Shown here in pieces: positions 51,585-62,333 of a stretch of DNA of 64,000 nucleotides; position 1 is the stretch's first letter, and each line of letters begins with the position of its first letter. The stretch covers positions 62,001-126,000 of the forward strand of contig NW_026732323.1 of NCBI RefSeq assembly GCF_028476545.1. The letters are read 5' to 3'. Both the position numbers and the translations under genes were made by a program. The notes beneath the pieces are model-generated. The model saw only the letters and a list, made by a program, of their open reading frames with translations, made no database searches and was not told the DNA's origin. Source of the stretch: Physella acuta. Its lineage: Eukaryota; Mollusca; Gastropoda; Physidae.

Positions 51585-52600
51585 TATTTATACATTACTT
51601 TTGTTTAAAGTTTTTTTACCCACACTTCCTCAAAAAAAGATAATTTAGAATTTTCGTATGTAAACGTAAACGTTTGCTCCTTTCAACATAAAAGCGTACA
51701 AAAATAACTCTAACATTTGACAATTTTGATATGCTGGATGGGAAGCACTGAATTTTCATCAACACCAATCTAGTCATCATAATCTAGTCACACCACAATG
51801 TGGATATTTTGTTACTCTAGGCAGCAATTTATCAAAGTAATATTGTCTTTTGTGGCTCATATACTATTGATATTAAAATGTACACATGAATGGAATTGCT
51901 GTAACTTTAGCCATTTTTTTTTTTAAATTTGGGGTCTCAACTAATGACCGTTTTTAATGTATCTTTCAAAAAAAAAAAGGTAGAATGTTCTGTAAATTTT
52001 ATTTTTGAGAACTGAAATAAAATGTAAAATATATTTATTAACTTCGCATCATGTGTGAAGAACAGATGTCCGAAAAAGGTAATTTACAAGTATGGTCAGT
52101 CTAGTTACCAAAAACAGTGCCATCTACACATCTTTTTACTTGATAGAAAGTTTATTCAAGGTGAACTCAGTGAACTGATTAAGTCTCCCTATAAGTAAAG
52201 AGCAATTAAACGTTCCTAATCCATTCTAAATATAGCGATTGGAGTATTCTGAGAACGCGCGGACATCTTGTAGACAAAGGTCCTCCCATGTACATGTGAG
52301 AACTTGAAACAACTGGTTTAGCACCATACACACTCTAGTGATCTCTCCCTTTAAAGGGTAGAGCTAATATTCTAATTCAGCCAAACATTCGGTTCCGTGT
52401 GTGCCCAGAGACCATTCGGTATTTTAGTCTGGTTTAACATAGAAATGATTTATTTAAACCCAAAAGTTTCTCGTTTGCATGCTGTCTGATCAATACGAGT
52501 CCAGCTTAGAAAATAGGTCAAATGGAATAATTTTAAATAATTTTTTTTTTTAAGTAAGAAGAAATGTTGCTACGTGGTTTTCGGGTGAGAAAGTAACTCG
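51585..52600. other. unique AT-rich spacer
   Basis: No array, RNA gene or supported frame is seen. Confidence 0.5.
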
Positions 52601-52729
52601 CTAACATTTCGGTAAGTAGAAAATGAAATAATGTCCAGCCATTATGTTGTTGAGCGAAATCTTCTTGTCTGCGGCAGATGTGAGTCACCGCGAGTGATCC
52701 ACGGAATGGCTAATTTAGTTGTCACTCCA

Positions 52730-52739
52730 GTCACGTGAC
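52730..52739. promoter_or_regulatory. palindromic E-box GTCACGTGAC
   Basis: A perfect 10-bp palindrome matching the extended E-box bound by USF and MiT/TFE bHLH-zip factors. It lies in a complex block (52640-52990) that also has an AACCCA/TGGGTT hairpin at about 52850-52868. No gene start is visible beside it. Confidence 0.35.
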
Positions 52740-53020
52740 CGCGCTCAAATCGTCTGCAAGGCACGCCAAAGGACGGTATTTATCCAGCGCCTTAGGCTAA
52801 ATAAGAATGAGATCGCAGGCTTCACAGTTCCTTCATGTTTCAAATGTTAAACCCAACTTAGCTGGGTTCATAGCTTCTGCGTGCTTCAACTGTAAACCCG
52901 ACCTCGCGGGAAGGAATAGTTCATCCCCATTGAACAAATATGATGTCATTGTTGAAATAAAATAAAATCACGGCCATGACTTAAGTAGGGAAGCCATTCT
53001 TCTAATGAGGGCCGAGCCCT

Positions 53021-53040
53021 CCCCCCCCCCCCCCCCCCCC
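53021..53040. repeat. C20 homopolymer
   Basis: An uninterrupted run of 20 C, the longest of about twenty G or C runs in the window. CT-rich sequence with diverged cccacccctccctcttt repeats follows to 53270. Confidence 0.97.
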
Positions 53041-53567
53041 AGCTGAAACATGTTTATTTAAAATCGGCACGCAACTATTGCGACATCTGGCCATCATCCT
53101 GCTTTGTGTCCCGATCTTTTTTTTCTTTTGCCTAATTTGTTTACATGGGAAAATCCCCTGCCTCCCCCACCTCCAATTTCTACATTTTTTCTTGTTTCCT
53201 CAATACCACCCCCCTCCCTCTTTCATCTTCAACCCCACCCCTCCCTCTTTTATCGTCAACCCCACCCCTTTAGACAAATGATGAGGACAGTTGGGTTCTA
53301 TATGTTGTTGTAAAGAACAGATAAATAATACAGTCCGCAGAGGGAGAAAAATCTGGACATTTGTCTTCTTGGATAAAAGGCTACAGAAATTAGTACATAC
53401 AAATCAAAACGTCTGTAATTCCATAGGGAAAAGATGGGCTGCACGCAATATGTCAAGCACTTTAAAAGGCTGGGGGGGGGGGGGGGGGTACAGTCGCTTT
53501 GCGCCGTTGGAAGATGTGATTTGATGATGTTAAAGTAAATCAAAATTTAAATAAAACAGAGATTTGA

Positions 53568-53674
<107 letters not shown>

Positions 53675-53963
53675 ACTAATTATTAAAGTTCTTGCATCGT
53701 TGCTTAAAATATATTTGGGATATGACGAGGACAAAATGCAGCTTTAAAATGTCACAATAAAAAGTATTTGACGTATTGTTTTTTAAGCAAAAAAACACAA
53801 TCAAATGTATGAAATTTATAACTTCACATGCATCTTCAACATAAGATAAAGAGTTAAGTATTGTTTAAAATTATGTTGGATGTTCAATATCTGACTGGAA
53901 GTGGCAGATAGCCTTTATGTGTCTTTATTTTTAAATATGCAATAATACAGCATGCATTCACGC

Positions 53964-53968
<5 letters not shown>

Positions 53969-54049
<81 letters not shown>

Positions 54050-54095
54050 CAGGCACCATATTATATATACATATATATATATATTTATATATATA
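53969..54095. repeat. (AT)n microsatellite, interrupted
   Basis: About 70 bp of AT and then imperfect ATAT with short unique breaks. Confidence 0.96.
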
Positions 54096-54539
54096 GGCCT
54101 ACATACATGCATAGAAATAAATAGGCTTATATTTAGGAAAAATTCTTGATTGCCTACATTATAGCACAAATAATGATTAAGTTCGTTCCAACCTACTGCA
54201 ATAAACAACGTACTTTAATTATGACTGTTGTTTAATTTTATTTTTAAAAGGAACGAACAAAGCAATGCGTAAAAAATTCTCTACACTTTTTACATTTTTG
54301 AAAATAGCTGGATCTATTATTCACTGTATTTAGATTAGCAGTAGACTAGTAGCGCGGTAAAAGTAGCTCAACTTATTACATTAAATTAAAATCTATAATC
54401 TATATCTACTTACAATCTGGCAACAAGTCAGGGGAAAGTACTACAAAAATGTCGAGATCAAATTGGGTTTCTTAATTACGTCCCCTAGCCGCAAGAAAAT
54501 CTCGTTATCCGTACATAACATATTGGTAGTAAATTTTAG
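54096..54539. other. AT-rich boundary segment
   Basis: Unique AT-rich DNA. It marks the change from the array-rich desert to the POLN region. No gene is seen. Confidence 0.5.
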
Positions 54540-55153
54540 TAAATTCTAGATTCTAGATCTAACTTTACTGTTACTCTTAACATTTTGCCATCTAGAATCT
54601 ATCTAGATCTAGATCTAAGTCTAGATATGTAACAATAATTAGATCTATATTGTGAGTGCTAAATTTAGATAACATTACAAGTTAAAAGTCAAAGTAAAAC
54701 TAAAATTAAAAACGCTTTACAACGCATAGTCGTCTGCTAACTTAGACTTAAACGGTAAACCTTACTTTGATTTTTGATTATTAAAAAAAAAAAATAACTT
54801 AAGTTTATCTATCTAACGAGATTCTAGATTTAGTCTAGATTCATTTAGATCTAGATTCTAGATCTAGTAATCTAGATTATATTGCCTAGATCTAGAATCT
54901 AGATTCTCCAGGATTTTTTTTTTAGTTTTAGCAAGATCTAGTACTAGTAGAGTCCGCTCTTAGAGCCCAATAGACTACACTGTAGTCACTACAGACTAGA
55001 TCTAGATTCTACAGCCTATATACACAATTGACACAGTCTAGATCTACACATTAATAATATAATTATAGATCTAATCTACATTTTACTTCTTTTTTTTGTA
55101 TTTTCCTGAGATCATAGGTGCCGCTAAAGGTATTCTGAATAGTACTATTCAAC
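54540..55153 (+). promoter_or_regulatory. CTAGAT-rich tract and presumed POLN 5' region
   Basis: The 600 bases before the POLN start hold many copies of TCTAGATCTAGA-type palindromic words, irregularly spaced and densest at about 54540-54660, 54815-54905 and 54940-55080. I see no TATA box at a convincing distance and no CpG island. A leader exon could lie here, because an AG/GT-like site is present at about 55119. Assigning promoter function is inference from position only. Confidence 0.35.
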
Positions 55154-58100
55154 ATGAATGAAATTATAATCAAACCAGTCAAACATCCACCAGTAATCAA
55201 GCAAAATTCATTTTTGTCAGCTGAAGCTCAAACCACTTTAGAGCTATTGGAAAAGAAGTATAGTTTCCTCATAAATGAGCAGAAAAAATTGAAGATGGGT
55301 ATATACATAAGTTTAATGTTCCAATCAGTTTATTAAGCCTTAATTTAAGCAAATGTCTTAGAATACATATTGTCATTAGGCCTAGACCTCTTAAAAATGA
55401 TAGTCCTATGCTGTTTTGATATCATGTTAAATATATTTAAATTAGGCCCTTATATATTCTTGTTTATTTAATGTTATTCGGCAGGATTACATTTACTGCT
55501 ATATTTAAAGAGTAAAACATGTTTTTGAAGTAATTGCTTTTTTAGAAATTAAAAAAAAATTAAGTTGTATCTTGTATTTGAACAGATCCATCCCACTATT
55601 ACAAGTCCATATATGCAGCAACTTTCAAGAAAAGAGATTCTAACCCTGTTAGTCTGCAGGCTAATACCAGGCATTCAACTAGTCATACAGTCACACCTGA
55701 TGCTTCACAACTTACTGAAACAATCACAAAATCCCATAAGACGATTGATACCAACTTTACAAAATCTGCATTTACCACTTCAAATGTACCCTGCAGTGGA
55801 AAAAGTAAGGTTAGAAACCACATCAATGTTCCTGTCCTGTTGACTGAAGTACTGTCTGACATTAGACCAACCGATGAAGAGATAGCGCAAGACATTTTTA
55901 AGTTAACTCAAAATACAAGAGTAAATAGTCCTAGCATGGACACAGAAATATTTCTGCATAACTCAGTAGAAACAGATTACAACCCAAAGAGGCATGATTT
56001 TAACTCACTTGATAGTCTTGTAAATGGGAACAACAGTTTTGAAGTAACTTTTATGCAACAATTAAATGAAAATTTAAAACGAAACTTCAATTCTAAAAAT
56101 AAAGAAAATGAATCCAATATAGCAAGATGTTTTGTACCTGAGGAATCAAATGAATGTCACTCAACACCAAACCAAGACATGTTTAACTCAGTGAAAAAAA
56201 GAGGCCATGACCTAGCTGTTTTCAACAATGAATCGCCTCTTCTCTTCTCATCTAGCAACCAAGAATCTGAGCACATTCAAATTACTAATGAAGGAAAAGT
56301 AAATTGCAAAAAACAGGTATTTTTAATAAATGCAAGCAAAGATAATGATATGGCTGTGAGTTCACCAGAAAAGGCTAATTTTGATTTACAACTTTCTGAT
56401 ATTGAATTTTCACAAAACTCTTGTCATACACTGGAAATGGATGACAAAAGTTTTGGAGACAATAAAGTTAACACTCCTGAGTCTATTAATCATACCAGTA
56501 AACTCAACATTCAAGAGCCAATTTTCCAAGACAATAAAGTTAACACTCCAGGATCAATTTTTCTTACCAGTAAACTCAACATTCAAGAGCCAATTTTCCA
56601 AGACAATAAAATTAACACTGGAGAGTCAACTTTTCCTACCAGTAAAGTTAACCTTCCAGAGAAAAGTACTCCATCTATCAAGGCTAACAATCTTGAGTCA
56701 CCAATTTCCTCCTGCAACTCAGAAAATAAAATCTTCTTCAACAACATGGATGAGAGTGAGTCACCATTTATTGAGGATCCTAAAGATGTACCAAATGTCT
56801 TCACATGTAAGAGAAAAAGGTAACAGCTTTTGAGAAATAATAGCACCACTGATGCCAATTTTAAATGGTTAAAAGAATTTTTTCTTCATCTTCCAATCAG
56901 TTGGAAGCAGGGAATTAAGATAAATAGCTAATGGGCGATAATACTCTTGGAATCATAAAACTTCATTATATTTTCTATTTATAGCTTCATTAATTGTTAT
57001 GGTTTTGTTTTAATATTCTTTTAGGAAAACACTTCAAAAAGCCAAACAGGAAGAACAGCATTGCGATGGTATAAACATTTTTCAGTTTCTCAACTAGCTA
57101 CATTTTTACTGATAAAAAAAAAACAATAGTAAATTTAATTTTAATTAATATTAATTTTTTCTTTAAACAAGGCTCTTCAAAAGAAGTTTCTAGATTAGAC
57201 CTGAAACAATCATCTGCTTCAACATTAAAGAAAATAAAATCAGGATTTAAGCCACCAATTAAAGTCAAGACAGTGGTAAAATTTATACCTATGTAATTGT
57301 TTTATTATATTTATCTCCCCCTTTCTTGAATGAAGATCTTACACTCATGAATCTACTCCAGAATATATCTGTATCACTCTGAATATTACTACACATAAAA
57401 AATTTTCAGGAAGGTCCTAAAACGAATGAGAAATCAACTTTAGAAGTACTGAATTTCTCAAGCTGGAGCATTCAACAGCAAGAAGAATTTCTGGAAAGTT
57501 TATTATCTTCTCAGTGCTTAACTCTAACTATGCTATTCAGCAATGGTCAGGCTTTGGTGAATACATTCTATTCGGCTGCCGATCACTCTAAGGTATGCTT
57601 TATGTTTTGAAGAAAAGCCCTTAAGAATTAATATGTTTATTGTTAATAGTTTATTAACATAATATCTTAAGTTTTATTAGTTAAGACTAAAATCTTAGAA
57701 ATAATTATAGTTTATTCTATTTGTTTTAATATTCAGCGCCTCCGTTTACATTTTTTGTTTTGTTTTTGTTTTAGAAGAAAACACTCTGTCAGGTTGGTTT
57801 ATTTTTGTCTTTAAATTATAATCTCTCATTTGTTCACTTTTTTTTTAACTTACTAATAAATAAATGTTTTTTTTTTTTAGATAAATAAAACCTCATTACT
57901 AAAATGTATTATCGTGTAAACAAATTACAGTTTTATAAAAACTTGTAAGATTTTTTTTCAATATCTTTTATTGTACGACATAATTGAAACATGATAATTT
58001 TAGTACATCTTAATGTTTATTTATTTTTCAGCCACATTTAAAAAGTATTGTGATTATGACAGAAGTTTCACAACTGCAATGTGTTGCTATACCCATGAAT

Positions 58101-61100
58101 GTCAACCTTGATGAAAATATCAAGTAATTTTGTTTTTTTTTAGTATTAAATGTAATTATCGTTTTTTCAAATATCCTAAATATAACAAAAAAACTTTTTT
58201 TTATAGAAATATTTTGCTACAAGTAATGGCCTCAGAAAAAATATGCAAAACAATCTGCAACTTTAAAGAATTTATAGTGGAACTAAATTCACTGTTTTCA
58301 CTTGATGGTAATCTTTTTATTTATCAACAATCTATTTCTTCTTGTCTTTAGCCAGTGATCAATTTTATCATTTAAGATTTATTTTAGCTGGTTTTTGTGT
58401 ATTATTTGTATTGTATAATTTTTTAACTTTGGAAACTTAATGTTTAAAATATTTCTTAATTATAGCTTATGACTGTGCAAATGTTGAAGATCCAGTTATA
58501 GCATCCTGGGTTGTGCATTCTGAAAATCAGCCTCTGAGTTTTTCACAAATTTGCAGAACTTCTAATTTTGAGTTTGTGTATGTAAGTACTAATATCTGAT
58601 TTTTCTATCATTAAACAACATGATACATAGTTAATTTTTTCAAATGACGAGATCTGCATACTAATGTTATTTATTATTTTATGTAACTTTACAGAATGAA
58701 AGGGAATGGCTTCCATGTTTTCAGTTTACACCAAATTTAATGAAGGCTTTAAGGGTTAAGCTCAAGAAAGATAACTTATGGACATTATTCAAAAGTATTG
58801 AAATGAAGTTAGTTCCCATTTTATCCTGCATGGAATTGAATTCCATCAAAGTTGATACTGAGAAATTGGTTGGTTTTTCTGAAATATTAAAGGTAAAGTA
58901 AAGCATTTTATTTTATTTTCACTCTAAAAGCTAAATTTTTTACAGAATACCATTGATGACTTTAAGCTGTTTCATTATCACATAAGTTATTAATTGCCCT
59001 GGAAATTCAGAAATGTCATACTGTTTTGTTAATATTACATAGTGCAAGTTGAACAGGTTAGAAGAAGCAATATACACAGAAGCTGGACATAGGTTTTGTC
59101 TGAATAGCCATGTTCAGTTACGACAAGTAAGTAGTAAGTAATCTAATAAATTTAAACAATGCCACTGCCTATACTTTTCTTGTTAACATTCAGTTAAAGT
59201 TGGACAAATTTAGATAGTGAAAAAAGCTATTGCTAAAGCATTATAATAATTCTTATAACCCTTTTATTTTTAAATTTGAATTAGGTTTTGTTTGAAGAAC
59301 TTCAGCTTGATAAAAAACTTCCAACAGATAAGAAAATTATAAAGACCAGTTCATTTCAATTGAAATCTACCTGTGAATCTAGTCTTACTGTGTTGGCTAA
59401 CTACCATCATTTACCATCTCTAGTATTAGAATACAGACAGGTAAGTGTCAAATATTTTTTTAAAACTTGTTGCAATGCGTCTTTAATACAATTTTCAACT
59501 CAAAGATCTGAATTCAAATTTGTGTGAGAGTGTGTTGTATTTTGTTTTATTCAGAAAAGCAAATAAACTGAAAGTGAAAAAAATATGAGAACAAAAAACA
59601 GTTTTAACATCTGGATTATTTAATCATCTTCACTAGCAGTAGTATCTTTGACCTGTGCAATGTTTTATGCCATCTTCAACAATATCAGAACTCTCTTTTG
59701 TTAAAAAATAAATAAAAATCAAAGAATGATAATTTTTAGAGATCCTATTCTAGGTATACATTTTCATGATTATTGTCAGTTTTGAATGCTTGTATTGTAT
59801 CTCCAGGTGTTAAGAAATGTTCAATAACAAGACTATCTAAACAAAGTATATTTTTATGTTTATTTATTCCCCAAGCTTCAGAAACTGAAATCCACATATG
59901 TTGATGGCATTATAGCTTGTGCTGTTAATGGCCTGGTCAAGACACACTGGGATCAGACAGCTGCTGCTACAGGTCGGCTTACCTCATCACAACCTAATTT
60001 CCAAGCTATTCCTAAAAATGTTATTTCCATCAGTGACTACAAACCTAATTACATAATAGGTAAAACTAAAGTTTCATAACACAGGATAATTATTGATGGA
60101 TTTTTGTTTAAACAGTGAGTAAAATATGTCTTAGTTTCAGAGCCATTGATTTTTAATTGTAGTATGCAAAGATTAAGTTACATTTTTTAATATACATTTA
60201 AAGGATTAAAATCTTCACAAAATGCTGTAATATATGCCAGAGAACCTTTCATAAGCAAGCCTGAACATTCATTTTTAGCAGCAGGTGAATCTAATCTTTT
60301 AAATTTGTATTTAAGTAACTAAAAAGATTTTTAATACCGAATGAAACTTCTGTGTTTATTTCAAAATGTGCTTTCTTATTATAGATTTCCAACAAATTGA
60401 ACTAAGGATTCTATCACACCTTTCCCAAGATCCCATCCTTTTAAACATTTTTAGCCAACAGAAAACAACTGACATATTTATCTCCCTTACATCACAATGG
60501 TAACTTTGTTGATTTAGTTTCTACTTAGAGTCAAGCTTGAATGTTTTCTGTAGTTATTTATTTTTAAGATATTGTTTCAATCATTTTGTTTAGATATCTA
60601 CCCTTAAATTTATAATATAAAGTTATAATATAAATTATTTTATATAATTTATTTTGTCATTTTTTAAAAAGTGTAATCTTAATATGTGTCTATAATCATA
60701 TATAGTCAACCTATGTAAAAATTGGGATTTCCTTTTAGGCACAACAAACCTCCAGAATCTGTTACTTCTCAAGAGAGGGAAAGTACCAAAAGAATTGTTT
60801 ATTCCATTGTATATGGAGCGGGTAACTCAATAGTTATTCCAACAGTTATTAAAGATTAAGATCAGTACATTCAATAGTTATTAACTTCACAGTGAATTAA
60901 TTTTATGCACTTATATTCTGATTTATTAATGTACACAGGAAAAGAGAAGTTGTCTGATTACTTAAAAGTAAAGCCGCAAGTAGCAAAAGATATAATGAAT
61001 AGTTTCCTATGTGAGTACTTAACCTGCATTTGATTACAATTTTATTTTCCACTCATACTAAGCAGACCAAAATTTAAATAAACAAAAAAAAATTATATGA

Positions 61101-62228
61101 TAGCCACTGATCTTTATTCAGTTTCAAAATCATAAATTTTTCCACAAATAATTTATTTTATTACAATAAAAATGACTTCGTATTAAACTTATGTTTATGC
61201 AGCTATGGCTGTGATATTTTCAAAATGTAAAGCAACAATTTATACTGTGAAAATGGCAGTACATTTTTTTAAAATGCATCATCATAAAAAAAACTAGCAA
61301 AAGTATTTTTTAGTGCAGCTACAATAAGAAGAGATTTTTGTAATAAACATTTCTATTTCATTTCAGTACAGTTTCCTTCAATAGACATCTTCATAAAAAA
61401 GTGCTGGTCTTATGCACAAGATCACGGCTACACAGAGACAGTGTGTGGCAGGAGGAGATACTTCCCCCACATCAACCACCCATCTCCAGTTCTCAGGGCA
61501 CAGGCTCAAAGGCAGGCTGTCAACTTTTGTGTCCAGGGTGTGTTACACCACAAGTCTTGTCAAATTAAAAACTACATTCCTGCTAGGCAACAGAAAGCTT
61601 AAAGTTTTTCACATAGAATTATGTTAGTCAAGTTTGGGCTAGCTTTAATCTGTTTGTGTGGGTGCGTGGAAGGGGATTAAGGTAACATTTATAATAAAAA
61701 ATATAGATATTTTGTAAAGAAAATAAAAATTCATTAAAATTTCTGTTTATTCCAATATATACTGAAATGAGCAATATGTCATATAGGTTCTGCTGCGGAC
61801 ATATGCAAGCTGGCCATGATAGCAGTAGAGAACAAGCTTCAAGCAAAGGAGCATTTAAATACAAGGTGGGGCACAGCTCATAAAACATATCAATTAAATC
61901 ACTGTCAAACACTATACATAACATATGCTAAATGGCTTTCACCATTGCTAGGTTACTGCTACAAATTCATGATGAACTTGTGTGGGAGGTGCCTGATGAG
62001 CATATAACAGAAGCCAAAGGTATTTTCAAGTTATTGTTTCGAGTGTTCTTTTTATTTAATTTATGGAATAGTTTTAAGAACAAGATGCTAAATTTATCCT
62101 CAGAGGTTATTCAACAAACAATGGAGGATACACAAAGTCTTTGCGCACAATATTGCAATCTCCAGGTTCCTCTTTCAGTGACCATCACTAGAGGGAAGTC
62201 TTGGGCTCATCTGGAACCATTTGAATGA
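55154..62228 (+). CDS. POLN: DNA polymerase nu (family A), 21 exons
   Basis: This gene encodes a nuclear family A DNA polymerase with known roles in translesion synthesis and crosslink repair. Exons read from GT-AG sites with phases that join: 55154-55298, 55586-56819, 57025-57068, 57172-57275, 57410-57592, 57775-57792, 58032-58123, 58207-58307, 58466-58581, 58695-58892, 59043-59126, 59285-59440, 59876-60059, 60204-60284, 60385-60499, 60739-60821, 60939-61010, 61367-61537, 61787-61865, 61952-62019, 62104-62228. The sum is 3453 nt, or 1150 codons plus TGA. Residues 1-510 are low-complexity and probably disordered, with a basic NLS-like KRKRK near 456-460. Residues about 515-680 match the degenerate exonuclease-like region (DPVIASW), where I see no DEDD catalytic set. 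The polymerase domain follows: ATGRL at 856-860, motif A DFQQIELR from D914, O-helix R965/K969/R970/Y973/Y977, GRRR and QGSAAD, and motif C QIHDEL with D1094. Details such as the SLTSQW, VVYGAGKE-like and VPLSV segments fit human POLN better than POLQ, and no helicase domain precedes it. The protein is longer than human POLN (about 900 aa) because of exon 2, and it lacks the human C-terminal tail. The start ATG has A at -3 and an in-frame TGA at 55136. The N-terminal exon boundaries and the 18-nt exon are the least certain parts. Confidence 0.93.
56458..56664 (+). repeat. POLN: 72-bp coding tandem repeat inside POLN exon 2
   Basis: About 2.9 copies start at 56458, 56530 and 56602. Each encodes 24 residues beginning DNKVNT or DNKINT and running through a [11 protein letters not shown]-type segment (residues about 340-408). 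The 72-bp period keeps the frame. The region is polar and low-complexity, so it is probably disordered linker. Confidence 0.9.
57775..57792 (+). other. POLN: possible 18-nt microexon of POLN
   Basis: A strong polypyrimidine tract and AG precede six in-frame codons that end in CAG before a GTTGGT donor. Both neighbouring exons are in phase 0, so the protein stays in frame with or without it (1150 or 1144 residues). The donor is weak, so this may be skipped or may not be an exon at all. Confidence 0.4.
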
Positions 62229-62327
62229 GGTCAGTTTTCTGAAGGGATGACCATAATTGATGCAATGTACTGCTGGGTGGTCACTGCTTGTGAGATGGGT
62301 ACATTTATATGGGGGGGGGGGGGGGTA

Positions 62328-62333
62328 AATAAA
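62328..62333 (+). terminator. candidate proximal polyadenylation signal of POLN
   Basis: An AATAAA lies 100 bases after the POLN stop codon, directly after a G15 run, and is followed by T-rich sequence. It would give a short 3' UTR. Confidence 0.35.

Noticed and set aside
55154-62228. POLQ (DNA polymerase theta) or bacterial-type Pol I as the identity of the gene
   Set aside because: No helicase domain lies upstream, and the large POLQ polymerase-domain insertions are missing. SLTSQW, VYGAGKE and QVPLSV-type segments match POLN as I recall it.
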